From Arbacia lixula (taxonomy: Eukaryota; Echinodermata; Echinoidea; Arbacioida; Arbaciidae): DNA of 64,000 bases. The stretch is from positions 25,975,299 through 26,039,298 of the forward strand of contig OZ022580.1 of NCBI GenBank assembly GCA_963669155.1. Direction: 5' to 3'. Each line of letters starts with the position of its first letter. The first letter of the stretch is position 1. Positions 34,272 to 44,646 of the stretch are shown in pieces. A program made the translations under genes and the position numbers. A model generated the notes under the pieces. It made no database searches and had not been told where the DNA came from. It saw only the letters and a program-made list of their open reading frames with translations.

Positions 34272-35351
34272 CTCTAACTGGAACGTGCGGCAGCGCTGCA
34301 GTGTCAGCTTTCCCATAAAGCCGTAGATGCTCTCCTCCTACTCGTGACTGTGCTTCGCGAAGTGGGGAGCTCTGTATCACTTGACGTCAAGGTCGCTCTC
34401 CACATGCTTGCGCCACTGCTCGACCAACTCGTCGTTTTCCTTGGCCGTGGCGATGGGGTCATCGCGAGAGAAGAGTTTCAGGGCGGGGGGCTTGACCGGG
34501 CGGCCAGTAAAGATCTCATTCACCTGAAGGACAATGCAGAACAATAGGACCGTTGATAAACTCTGCTTTGCTTCTTTGGAAATTCTTATGGAATTCTCGC
34601 TTTCCTTCATACATTAATGAATAATTATGAATTATGATTCCCCAAGATGTAAATTACTGCTGAGTTTATGCCTTGTAAAATGTTAGAAATATGTGGCTTG
34701 TTTGAGACCGAGTCTCCGCGAGACTAGACGGGTCTCCGAGAAGTCATCGTGAATTCGAATGCGTTTGATTTTTTTTTTCAAGTCTCCTGTAAGTCTCTGT
34801 AACTTATCTATGCTGTCGTTGTGACATCTCCACCAATGAGACGGACCTTTAACTCTTACATTACCATTCCCTGAAAACCAAATTGGCTTACTACACATCT
34901 TCACGCTAATGCTCACGGGAGAGTTCACCCTTTAAGCTCACCTTGACGATGCTATCCATGGTGTACTTGTTGGTCAGCCAATAGTAGGTCTCTGCAACCC
35001 TCTTGATGACAAACTGCGTAAAGGAGTTGTTGGCGGCCTGCGAGTAGATACCCTCGTAGCTATCCCTGGAGAGAATACAACTGTACAGGATCTGATCAAC
35101 GATGCGGTAACGCACCGATGCATAGGCCTAACGGCTTCTCCGCTCCACAGACGCGCACTTCTTCTCCCTCTGATGTATCCATCAGGTCGAGCATCTCGGC
35201 GTACACGTGGCTGCTGACGGAGAAGGCATGGACCAGGAGAGGGCGTGTGCCGCCGTCCGTGACATAATCCAGGATCTCCCGCGCGATCTCCTTGGCGTTG
35301 GCGGGCCAGGCGATGTCGATGGGTCACGTCTTGACCACCAGTACATCGAAT
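34236..35351 (-). pseudogene. DUF829/TMEM53-like protein pseudogene, two exons
   Basis: Exon 35351-34942 (acceptor TTCTTCTAG, donor GTCAAG/GTGAGC) reads FDVLVVKT, then IDIAWPANAKEIAREILDYV, RPLLVHAFSVSSHVYAEML and, after a frame change, YRIVDQIL. Exon 34523-34236 (acceptor TGTCCTTCAG) reads VNEIFTGRPVKPPALKLFSR, DDPIATAKENDELVEQW, then YRAPHFAKH. These match the order of the DUF829 alpha/beta-hydrolase-like family (vertebrate TMEM53): LLxHxFS nucleophile elbow, LFSxxDP, and H in xxPHxxH near the end. There are stop codons at 35,326 (TGA after KT), 34,379 (TGA) and 34,340 (TAG), plus a frameshift near 35,125. The upstream exons are not found. Either a dead gene copy or a poor-quality consensus. 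Confidence 0.8.
34582..34668 (+). repeat. Direct duplicate of 34,186-34,271
   Basis: Second copy of the segment described at 34,186, lying in the intron of the DUF829 pseudogene. Only a few substitutions separate the 57-base core. Confidence 0.85.
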
Positions 35352-35506
35352 CTAGAAGAACTAAAAAAAATATATATACAACATTGAAACATGTATTATA
35401 TCAACATATGACTTAACATAGGAAAATATAAATAGTGACTGATCGGCAATAGCGACGATTAATAAACAGCAGCAAAACATTAGTATTGCAGAGATGTAAT
35501 TATAAA

Positions 35507-35507
<1 letters not shown>

Positions 35508-35541
<34 letters not shown>
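35508..35541. repeat. (GATT)n microsatellite
   Basis: Eight tandem TGAT/GATT tetranucleotides. Confidence 0.9.
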
Positions 35542-35689
35542 AAGAAATTAACGACACTACTAACACTTGAGTGTCATATAAGTGTCGAACAGTTCATCTA
35601 AGATTATACAATTCAAGTTTCCCCAATGTGATTTACAGAATTTGAGCAGGACTATAAAGCAGAAATAAATCAATATGTTAACTACTTCC

Positions 35690-35885
35690 TCGGGATAACT
35701 TTCCTACTCTTTATGAAGAGAGAAGCAGGTTCTTTAACGTGCCAATGGTGTGACTCTCCTTTACACGGGACCGACGGTTTAAAGTCTCTTCCGAAAGACT
35801 AGGCAATTGGAATAAAATAACTTGCCCAAGGGTATACCTGTTGTGATTGGGATACGATCAGTTTCCCACTTAAAATCTAGTGTAA
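35690..35885 (+). repeat. SINE-like interspersed segment
   Basis: GTGCCAATGGTGTGACTCTC, ACACGGGACCGACGG, CGAAAGACTAGGCAAT and TTGCCCAAGGGTATACCTG occur in order. This wording is familiar from dispersed repeats of sea urchins and other deuterostomes. Family name not assigned. Confidence 0.5.
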
Positions 35886-36696
35886 AGATTGATCTTCTAT
35901 AGAAAGTTTATAACATATAATCGCGAAATATCTCTAAATAATGTCTTGAGGTCAGGACAATCAAAAAGTTAATACGAATATTTGCAAGTTCAACACATTC
36001 AAGGAGAATGTGTTTAATTGTTAGTGTATAATTACATGATATGCATTAAGGTGGATTTTCTACTGCAAATAAGTATGCATGAGTCAAATGAGAATGCCCA
36101 ATTCGAGTACGGGTCAAGTATAAACAATGCAGAAAAAGGTTTACCAGTAAATGCCTCAGCTGGCTTGATAAATTGGGTACACCTGTGTAAAAAGAGCATG
36201 CAGATAAATAAAATAATTACACCGGGGAGCTAAAGCTGTTAACTTATTTTATTCTATGTTGCGCCAGGTAAAGAGTATTTAGAGAGGAGGAATGCTGTTT
36301 GTCACATTGTGGGGTTCTTCATAAATAAAATAAATAAAGAATAAAAATCGGAACTAATGTTTATATAGTTTCAAATTGAAACTTTAATATTAAGGAATGC
36401 ATGAAATAATCAGATTGTAATGAAACGCAATAACATACACATAGCAATTGAATTGAACAGTGAAATGATGCCTCAATACAATAATCTTTAAATAGGAATG
36501 AGGATGGATAAACAATCAAATATTTTCCGATTGACTCTGTCTACTAGTCATATATATATATCAAAATGAATGAATGAAATTATGGGTTTATATCAAACTA
36601 TCTTCGGTACAGATATCAACACCTGCATATGGCCGGTTGATAATGTTCAGCGCAGTGTGCAGCATCAATACAACCCGGTTGCCTTGACGACGCGAT

Positions 36697-36883
36697 CACG
36701 ATAACGTTGATTTTTGAAGCGCGAGTTCATCAAAAGACCCGCTGTCGAGGTTACACGGTAGGACGTCGATGCCCGAGCTGAGCCTGAGGTGGTTGTAGTT
36801 GCGATCCTCAATGCTCGGCGACGTCGATGAGGGAGACCAGGGAACCGAACAGTCACCGCCCGGTCTGTGTGCAAGGGCACGTG
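36697..36883 (-). other. Candidate terminal coding exon, unidentified
   Basis: After an acceptor-like GGGTTCAG, one minus frame stays open to TGA. It includes DCSVPWSPSSTSPS, EDRNYNHLRLSSGIDVLP and SGSFDELALQKSTLS, a composition typical of a polar cytoplasmic tail. It is GC-richer than its flanks. Another frame is also open here, so the choice is uncertain. It may be the last exon of the transcript that uses 37,645-37,944. Confidence 0.3.
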
Positions 36884-37644
36884 ATGGCTGAACCCTTGAT
36901 TACGTCTGAAATATAGTTACACCGCATCAAATATATATTCAACCCAAGTATAACTTGTATACGCTTGAACTTTATATCTTGTAAAGCACACGACATCTTA
37001 AAATGACAATAATCACACCATTTGCTTTACCAAATAGACTTCGCAAAAAAAAAATAGCAACCGGATATCTCCTCGATATCTCCAATTAGCAGAATAGCCA
37101 TTTACTAGCCTAATAATGTCCAGTGCTAGAATGATTCATACCTCTGCTATGTACAATACTTCCATTTAACCAGCAACCGTTACTTATGACCGCTTGTTAA
37201 CAAAATGCGTAAGTTGCATAAACCATTGATTATCAAAACATATAGCCACGCTAAAGTAGTTCTCATTTTCATCCCAATATAAATATATGCCGTAAATACA
37301 CGGTGGTACCAATCAATGAGAAATAACCAACAATATAGGCTTCCTCAAACATGGCTGACATAAAATGGCCGACTTTTGTTACTTGCCAAAAGAGGGCGTT
37401 TATGACACTTGACTACTAATTAAACAAATTTCAGTTTTTGCTGAAAAATACATACGTTCAGTTTCCGAACTAGAAGAAATCATTCAATTTGGAATGGTAA
37501 TTTTCGTGTCAGAATTTTTTTGCATTTTAAATGTTCACTTTAGTTGAAAGCACTGATTTTTAGAAAGCCAAACTTCAATCTGAAAGACTTGCCTATACAG
37601 AAATTAAACAGTTGTAGAACCCCCCGCAAACTGGCATGTTTCAG

Positions 37645-37944
37645 ACTTACAGTTATTTTGAAGAATTGAAGACCCTGTTGCCTGCCTCCCGGAGGAATTT
37701 GTGTCCACACGACGGCCGTCTGCACTTCCCGCTCATGACAGCAGAAACAGTGGCAGCTAGAGTTGGGGCGGATACACTCACTCTCATGTAGCAAGTCCCC
37801 AGACTTCTCCGACTCTCTCCCGCACACAGGACCCCTCCCCGTGGGTGACAAAACAGGTATTTCGTCAATCACGCAAAATAGCTCCTCACACCACTCCCTC
37901 AAACTCATGTACTCTCGGACCCTCGTTCCATCATACCAAAACAA
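37645..37944 (-). other. Candidate coding exon, unidentified, cysteine-rich
   Basis: Reads EYMSLREWCEELFCVIDEIP, then CGRESEKSGDLLHESE, CHCFCCHEREVQTAVVW and IPPGGRQQGLQFFKIT up to a strong donor, AACT/GTAAGT. The upstream edge may be an acceptor (TTGGTAG) or the ATG at 37,944. I do not recognise the family. It could join the exon at 36,697-36,883 across about 760 bases. Confidence 0.35.
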
Positions 37945-37949
37945 AATCT

Positions 37950-38627
37950 ACCAATCATGTTCTCCCATATGTGCTCACGTCACTTACTCTGACATAATAC
38001 CCTTAGGGCAAAATCAGGCAAACCGAAAAACGCGGGTAACAATAAATTAGGCACGGCTACTAGCTGCGAGAAGGATTGACAAAGGAATTAAGAATGCGAT
38101 GCATCCAGTGCGCCACAGAGCCTAGGTTACCTGTATTATGAAACATGTGCATGGTATAAGGGATTTTAGAAGATGAGTCGAATTAACTCGGTCATGTGGT
38201 GTTTAAAGCTATTACAAAAGAAACACATTACTGAGCAACGTGGCTTCCATTGCCAGTCAGTTAACATTTGTTATTTGGCTCACATTTTATTTTGACACTG
38301 TTTACAAGTTGATTTTAAAAGAATTACGAAACGAAGCATTCTGAATGTGGGCTGGTAATGAATTCTAGGTTACTGGACCTAAACAGCGGGCTGATTTGGA
38401 AAGAGTATTTTGTATTTAACTTTCCACATGTGGAATTTAACAGGTTGAAGGGTATTGTACTGATGAATTTCAGCATTCAATGAAAACATGTGATTGAGAT
38501 ATTAGGTTTGAAAAGTATCTACGCATCAAACAGGCAATTTGCATCGTATTTAATCAAAAACATTAAGCAACGTTCGAACAGGGGTAACGCAGATTCAAGG
38601 TAATGAGAACTGGCACATAATACGCAG
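37950..38627. other. No gene recognised
   Basis: AT-rich spacer without repeats shared elsewhere in the window. Confidence 0.45.
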
Positions 38628-38764
38628 GAATCTCATTTCAGTCCCCTTTCATCACACAAACGAAAGCAAACAAGATTGTTTGTTATACTTGTAAACAATC
38701 TATTTAATACATGTTTTACACTTGGGAGAGGTGCGGTCACCGACACCTCAACAACAAATAGCGC
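38628..38764 (+). repeat. Direct repeat F, copy 1
   Basis: Shares AATCTCATTTCAGTC, GCAAACAAGATTGTTTGTTA, ACTTGTAAACAAT and CACCGACACCTCAACAACAA with 40,133-40,261. This copy has eight extra bases (GAGAGGTG) before CGGTCACC. Confidence 0.9.
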
Positions 38765-39510
38765 GGGACGACACCTCAACATCAAATCATTCTCGACAAA
38801 ATTAATGACACCTCGAGGACATATAAAGCGCCGACTAGCGTCTAACACAAACTGGTAAGAACTTGGACGTACGCTAGCTTGCATGGCGATATGAATTACT
38901 AAGACTCTACTCGTAATCGTCAAATTGCATATTCTCAAGAACATTGCTGTCATGTATGACGTGTGAAAATCTTGCATATTCATGAAACGTCACAATATTT
39001 AAAATATTGGTCGTATATCAATAACACTGACCGAACACGCTTGTGGATTTTCTTTGTGATTAGGAATGTGACACGATAACTAGGATTTTGAGAACTTGAA
39101 TTGTCATTCAACCTAATACCTAAACGATTTTGCTTACATAAACAAGCAAATTCATTGACCTTGAGAAAGGCGAAAACAGAGCTAAACCTGATGAGGAAAA
39201 TTCTCTGAAATTCCTATCTGACCCCGTTAAGGCCATCGAGCAGACCAAAAATTTAGCTCCGAGGTCAATTTATATTTTCTATTATATTCCACATACTAAG
39301 AATGTTGCTATATGATTGGTCAAGAGTTGATCACGTGATGAGGCGTAGTTTTTCCTATCAGATCACCTGAGAATGAAAGTTCGTTACACTCTAGGTGATA
39401 GTACTTTTTGGTTTCGCTTATCTCTTCACTCCTAACAGTCCTAATGCGTGATTAATATCTTGAGTACGCGCAAAATAAAAGTGCGTTACACTCGGACTAT
39501 CACTTGACAT

Positions 39511-39593
39511 CTAACGCGTCCTAACGCGCGCCCTAACGCGCGTCCTAATGCGCGTCCAAATAAGCGTCCTAATACGCGTCCCAATGCGTGTTC
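39511..39593 (+). repeat. 12-bp CpG-rich minisatellite
   Basis: About seven units of TAAYGCGCGTCC, with the first units nearly identical and the last ones degraded (AATAAGCGTCC, TAATACGCGTCC, CAATGCGTGTTCC). Confidence 0.9.
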
Positions 39594-39698
39594 CCCATGG
39601 CAGCGGCTCGGGGTTATGGAGATAAGTGAACATTACTTTTTTTTTACGTCAAATTGTCATTTTTGGTATAGATAGTTGGTTTCAGATGTGGAATATAA

Positions 39699-39868
39699 AG
39701 CAAATAATCAACTTTTGGTTTCAAGCAATGAGACGAGCTATCACTTCCTCGGCGATCTGAATGTATACGCTATCTTTCCTCAGCTGCGCTTCGGAAAGAT
39801 AGCTACATCCAGATCAACTCGGAAGTGATAGTTCGTCCCATCACCCTCACCAACGTTGATTATTTGCT
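39699..39868. mobile_element. Small foldback element
   Basis: Outer arms AGCAAATAATCAAC and its complement. Inner arms share ACGAGCTATCACTTCC with one mismatch, and CTATCTTTCC faces GGAAAGATAG. 170 bp, non-coding, lying between the two F repeats. Confidence 0.8.
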
Positions 39869-40132
39869 TACTAACCCTATCCATCATTTGTACAGAAAAT
39901 AACTGTTTGACCTACTGAGAATATGGATTTATAAATGTTCGTAATTATCGAAAGCTTGTGGGGAAAATGTTTTACTGGTCTGTCTGGTGTGGTGATCGCG
40001 AATGAAAGCTAAACCGAAACCTCCCTTCCAACTAACGTAGCAACAATAACGTGTTGCGTAACCATATGCAAATCAACATTCCCCTTCAAATGAGATAATA
40101 ATTATCTTTCTATACAATGCTAAGAGAATTTT

Positions 40133-40261
40133 ACAATCTCATTTCAGTCTCCTTTCATCACACAAACAAAAGCAAACAAGATTGTTTGTTATACTTGTAA
40201 ACAATTTATTTAATACATGTTTTACACTTGGCGGTCACCGACACCTCAACAACAAATAGCG
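40133..40261 (+). repeat. Direct repeat F, copy 2
   Basis: Partner of 38,628-38,764, same orientation, with only a few substitutions and an 8-base length difference. Confidence 0.9.
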
Positions 40262-42430
40262 AGGTAAAAGATCGGATGGGGTAAAGATGAATGATTATAC
40301 GGACTCATTTGCGCACCAACGATGTGCTTATATATATGGGTACTTCCAAACTACTTAAAGTACAACCGTAAGAGTATTTCCTCTTTGTCCTTACGCAGGG
40401 AAAACTAGAATTAGACAAGATGTGATGAAATAAGATCCGTTACAATTTTCAAGTACAGATATAAAAAGAGCGAACATTATGAAAATACTATACTAACAAA
40501 ATCAGCTGAACCAGCTGAAACAGATAAACTATTTTGCCGTTTGATTGAAACATAAGTAACTTCGGAGATTCGTTGCCCTTGTAACGGATAATTTCTTTGA
40601 AATCGAATCTCATGAACGTGCCCTTAGAAGATGTGGACTCCCAGCCACGTTGCTATGTAGAGCATCTCTCATTAATGGAGCTGAAGAGGTTTCCGATGCT
40701 CCACCAGCTCGTAAACTGTGCGTCCCGAGTGTGGAAGGATTAACTGACCCAGCTGCTTATTTTTCCTCCTTGGGACTTATAAAGCCTGCTGATCATGAAA
40801 GAAAGATACATATCTGTTATGTACAGATGTACAAAATCTCGTCGCACTTCAAACTACCAGCGAAAACTACCAATCACATGGGGCAGTCCACGCAAATATC
40901 ACACGAGTTGCACGCTCCTCATGTCCGCAACTCGCAAACACAGGTCTAAATTAGAAAATATTGGAGCTGAATTTATTACTCAATCGAGCAAACCAGCCAT
41001 CTAAACCTTGACATGGCACCCGTAAGACACAGCATGCGCCACCCGCGCGACACCCATATGGAACGGCCCATATGACATGTATGAGTACAAGATGAATATC
41101 GCGAACAGATACGTCCTAGCCCCCTTTAACTGCTACCAACTGTGCCAAGTCTGATGATGATACTGGTTCTTTGGGTAATATTCGTGCACGAAGTATTGTG
41201 GAGAGGACGTGAACTCGAGAAGATACTTGTTGGTTGCACCAGAGAGGTGTAAGGAATGGAGTCAGCACGAAGTGTAATTTATTCCTACAGCAGTCGTGTG
41301 CATTGATGTCACAATGGAATATTTTACGCGTTTGGCTCTTTGATCGAGGGAGATCCGCCGCCAAACAAGCATGACAAAATGTAGATGCATTTTGAGGAAT
41401 ATATATTCTGTATGCGCAGAAGATTTCAGAACCACTACATGAACTGAAGTGCATGTGCAGTAGTATTACATCTTATAAAGATACGATTCTGTGAATTTCA
41501 GATTATATTGTTGCTTCGTTTTTGTGATAAAAGGAGAATACTGTAGAAAACATGCCAGAGAAATGCCTCCATATCGCACATTTCCGAATCATATTTCCTT
41601 AAAAATATCTTGTAAATCGTTTATTGAGTGTTTCATCTTTCATGGAAACAACCTCAATTTCGTGTGCGGAGGTGTCCGAAAAAGTTACGGACCAAATTCT
41701 TTCTACAATTTTTTCAAAGTTTCCCTTCGCTTACCCCAAAACTAATTCACAGTGTGTGTAAAAAGATCAGCAACGAGCTCCCAGCGAAGGCTGAACGGTT
41801 GGCATACTTCTTAAAACAGATTTTCTTTTGTTATTCAGAGGAAGGCACTACCTAATTAGAAATACAGCTAGTTGTTTAAAACACCTGAATATCTTGGATT
41901 TTTATGAGGCGGCGGACCTCATAGATCAAAGGAAGTCTATCCGAGCGCAGTCCATCCATAATAGGTCCATGGTTGCACTCTCTGTGTCTGAAGAGAAATC
42001 GGCCCCTGTTCCAAAGAAAAGAACATCTGAAAAAAGAAATGGCAGTAAGTGAACCTGCAAATGGCAGGAATGAGGCGAATTCTCTGACATTACTAGATTG
42101 TGTGTGCATAAAAACTTATATCGTTATTTTCTTTTATATCATTAACAAGTCTTTACAGTGCTTAAGTTATACTTAAGGGTTGAAAGTACATGTATTTGCA
42201 ACACTCGCTGTCGGAAAAACAATATTGCGACTGAAGTATCGGTCAAGATGTTAAAGACAGTTGCTCGAACTTTAAATGATATAGTTTCGCCGATTTGGCT
42301 AAACCTGAAATTAGCATCTTTTTAAATACATCATAAAAATGTCAAAGGCAATGTTGTGACTTAAACAACAGCATTGTATCTATCTACGGTTAATCTTTAG
42401 CTCTGAATATCAGCGTATAATGCATATCAT
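40262..42430. other. No gene supported; possible transposase scrap at 41,116-41,454 (minus)
   Basis: The minus frame at 41,116-41,454 reads IYIPQNASTFCHACLAADL, vaguely like the cysteine-containing N-terminal region of Harbinger/DDE_4-type transposases from marine animals. The resemblance is weak and there is no catalytic part. Plus-strand open frames at 40,650-41,000 and 41,490-42,180 have no recognisable features. Confidence 0.25.
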
Positions 42431-42639
42431 GATGATAATCCGTCTTCATGATAATAAGTCTTCAAAATGCCGCTCAATGGCTAATCCGTAACTGCCTCTC
42501 ATGGGCTAGTCCATAAGTACCCCTTATGAGATAATGAGATCATCCACAACTGCCTCCTCTGGGCTATATAGCCCCCAAAACGTCCCAGGGGGAAACTTTC
42601 TTTTATATTTTTAATACTTTTTCTCAAGAATTACTAACT

Positions 42640-42950
42640 GGAACCATCGTTAGGTACTAGGGACCTTAAGTTGTTAGAATGGGGGTACATAAATGGCAAG
42701 GACCTGGGAGGGGGTATCCCCCCCACACAAAAAAGGCCCCATTGGGCAACCTCCCCTTATTCTTGACTTTTCAGAAGGTTGAACAACGGGATTTTAAGCA
42801 AACATGATAAGAATCATCATTAGGTAATAGGGACCTTAAGTTCTTCACATGGTGGTAAGCAAGTGGCAAGGGGCGGGGCGGGGGGGGGGGGGAGGGGGGA
42901 GCCCCTTCCCCCCCCCCCCCCCCTTTGCTCTGACAATGGGGAAGATTTGG
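42640..42950 (+). repeat. Two direct copies of a 180-base segment
   Basis: AGGGACCTTAAGTT, then a GGGGGTA/GTGGTAA word, GTGGCAAGG-like sequence and a G-run facing a C-run occur at 42,658-42,770 and again at 42,828-42,925. The long homopolymers may be miscounted. Confidence 0.6.
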
Positions 42951-43089
42951 TACAAATGGGGAATCCTTCTGACATTAACTAGCTACAACACATCCCCTCC
43001 CCACCACCTCTGAAATGCTCCTTGCGGTTCAACTTTTTAAGAAAAAAAAAGGAATGTTTTCTCGAATGTATCCAAACTGTACTCATCTG

Positions 43090-43790
43090 ATGAGGAGACA
43101 GGAAGATCCAAGATGGCGTCCAAAATGGCTGCTAAAGCCATGTATTTGGCTTTATTCTATTCTAATTTTACATCCAAGCACTAAATTTGGTACATAGGTT
43201 AATGATTATGAACTCAGCAAAATTAGATATAAAGGCACAGATGGCCCGTCCATTTTTATCTGCAAACTTCATCAAAGTTTGCACATAATTTAGCACGCAG
43301 CTTTGGGATACTAAGTGTGAAATTCTAAGGTCAGAGGTACTATAACTCCCGTAGGATAAATGAAAATCTAACAAGTTTTCACTTAGATTTTACTTTTACC
43401 GTGGTACGATCAATTATCGAAGATTATTTCCTCAAAACCGAATATCACGCTTTGTCGCTTCCAGGGAAGGGTTATATAGTCACTCTCTCCCAAATGATGA
43501 CAAAGTCAGGGAACTTTCAGAATTAGGTCCGCAAAAGGGACGGGATACCTTAAAACATGTGTCCTTAAGATGCCATTTTCAAGTAGAGGTCCAAAGTGTC
43601 TGCCAACGCAATGCTTTTAGCTATACAGGTGTATTCTGTTTTACTATAACCTACAAGAATGAAATTTGTACATAGGTTTCGAATCATAAATTAGGCAATT
43701 TTATAATATAGAAGCAATAAAGAATTTTTATCTTGAGGCGCCATTTTCCAAGATGGCAGTGAATCTAATATATTAATCTTTATTCCCTCC
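43090..43790. repeat. Diverged CAAGATGGC-type dispersed repeat
   Basis: CCAAGATGGC, ATGGCTGCTAAAGCCATGTA, AAATTTGGTACATAGGTT and GGTCAGAGGTACT recur in modified form (for example AATTTGTACATAGGTTTCGA near 43,660 and CCAAGATGGCAGT near 43,750). This suggests two worn units. Confidence 0.5.
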
Positions 43791-44460
43791 AATTTGTTTC
43801 ATTTGATCGAGATATGTTCATAGTGAGGGCATGAATAAGAAAAGAGATTATTGGCAATGTATAGTGACAAAAGAACAAAGAGTGGCCTTGAAAACCAACC
43901 CCTAAACATTATATGGCCCAAAATTATAACATGATCTAAAATATATGCATATATGATGTCGATATTTGGTTTTTTAAAAAAAATGGAGTTTGATGTTTTA
44001 TCACTAATCTGTCTATCCATATTGCAAACATTGGCTAGAAAAAGGAACATGACTTTCAAAACTATCTTAAATATCAAATGTACATTTTAGTCGAAGTCTT
44101 AACTACATTATGAGATGATATAAGTTGTTACCAATCCGTATAAAATATTTAATTGATGTCTGAAAATCACCCATAATATGATTGCCCATGGCTCTAAAAG
44201 CATTGATTTTAATGTAATATATATATATATTGTTTGTGAGGATTTTCCATTAGAGTTAAAAAAATATATAAATATTTTTAGCATTTATGATGAACATTCT
44301 CCTTCACACGAACAAAGGGCTGTATATGCAAGCTCTGCCTTTTTGCACTTGCATCTTGCTGTCTTGCAGCCTTTGGAACACCCACATGAAATTAGTTTTA
44401 GAGGCCTCAGGACTGGTGACTATGTCCATATAATGGCTGGGAATGTCTGTCAGAACTCTT

Positions 44461-44521
44461 GGTCCATCGCCATACCATGGACCCAACCACGTAGTATGGT
44501 ATATGGTAAGGCGATGGACCA
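44461..44521. repeat. Short inverted repeat
   Basis: GGTCCATCGCC and GGCGATGGACC face each other around a loop that also contains ACCAT/ATGGT pairs. It lies in otherwise unassigned DNA (43,800-44,640). Confidence 0.75.
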
Positions 44522-44646
44522 ACGGTTTATATAGAGGAAGGACTGGGCAGCTCCTGAAGACATGGAAGAGGAACATGACTTTGAATTGTATGAAAAGTAT
44601 ATCACCATGAATCTATCAAAGAAATAACAGCATTTATTTGTATCAC

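Noticed and set aside
38628-40261. LTR-like direct repeats around a 1.4-kb interior
   Set aside because: No gag, protease, reverse transcriptase or integrase signal, no primer-binding site or polypurine tract recognised, and no TG...CA ends. Recorded only as direct repeats.
41116-41454. Harbinger-like transposase exon
   Set aside because: Only a faint resemblance around IYIPQNAS; no DDE residues, no terminal repeats and no target duplication. Kept only as a remark.
44178-44576. Opposing open frames over 118 and 90 codons
   Set aside because: They overlap a short inverted repeat and have no family resemblance or splice context.
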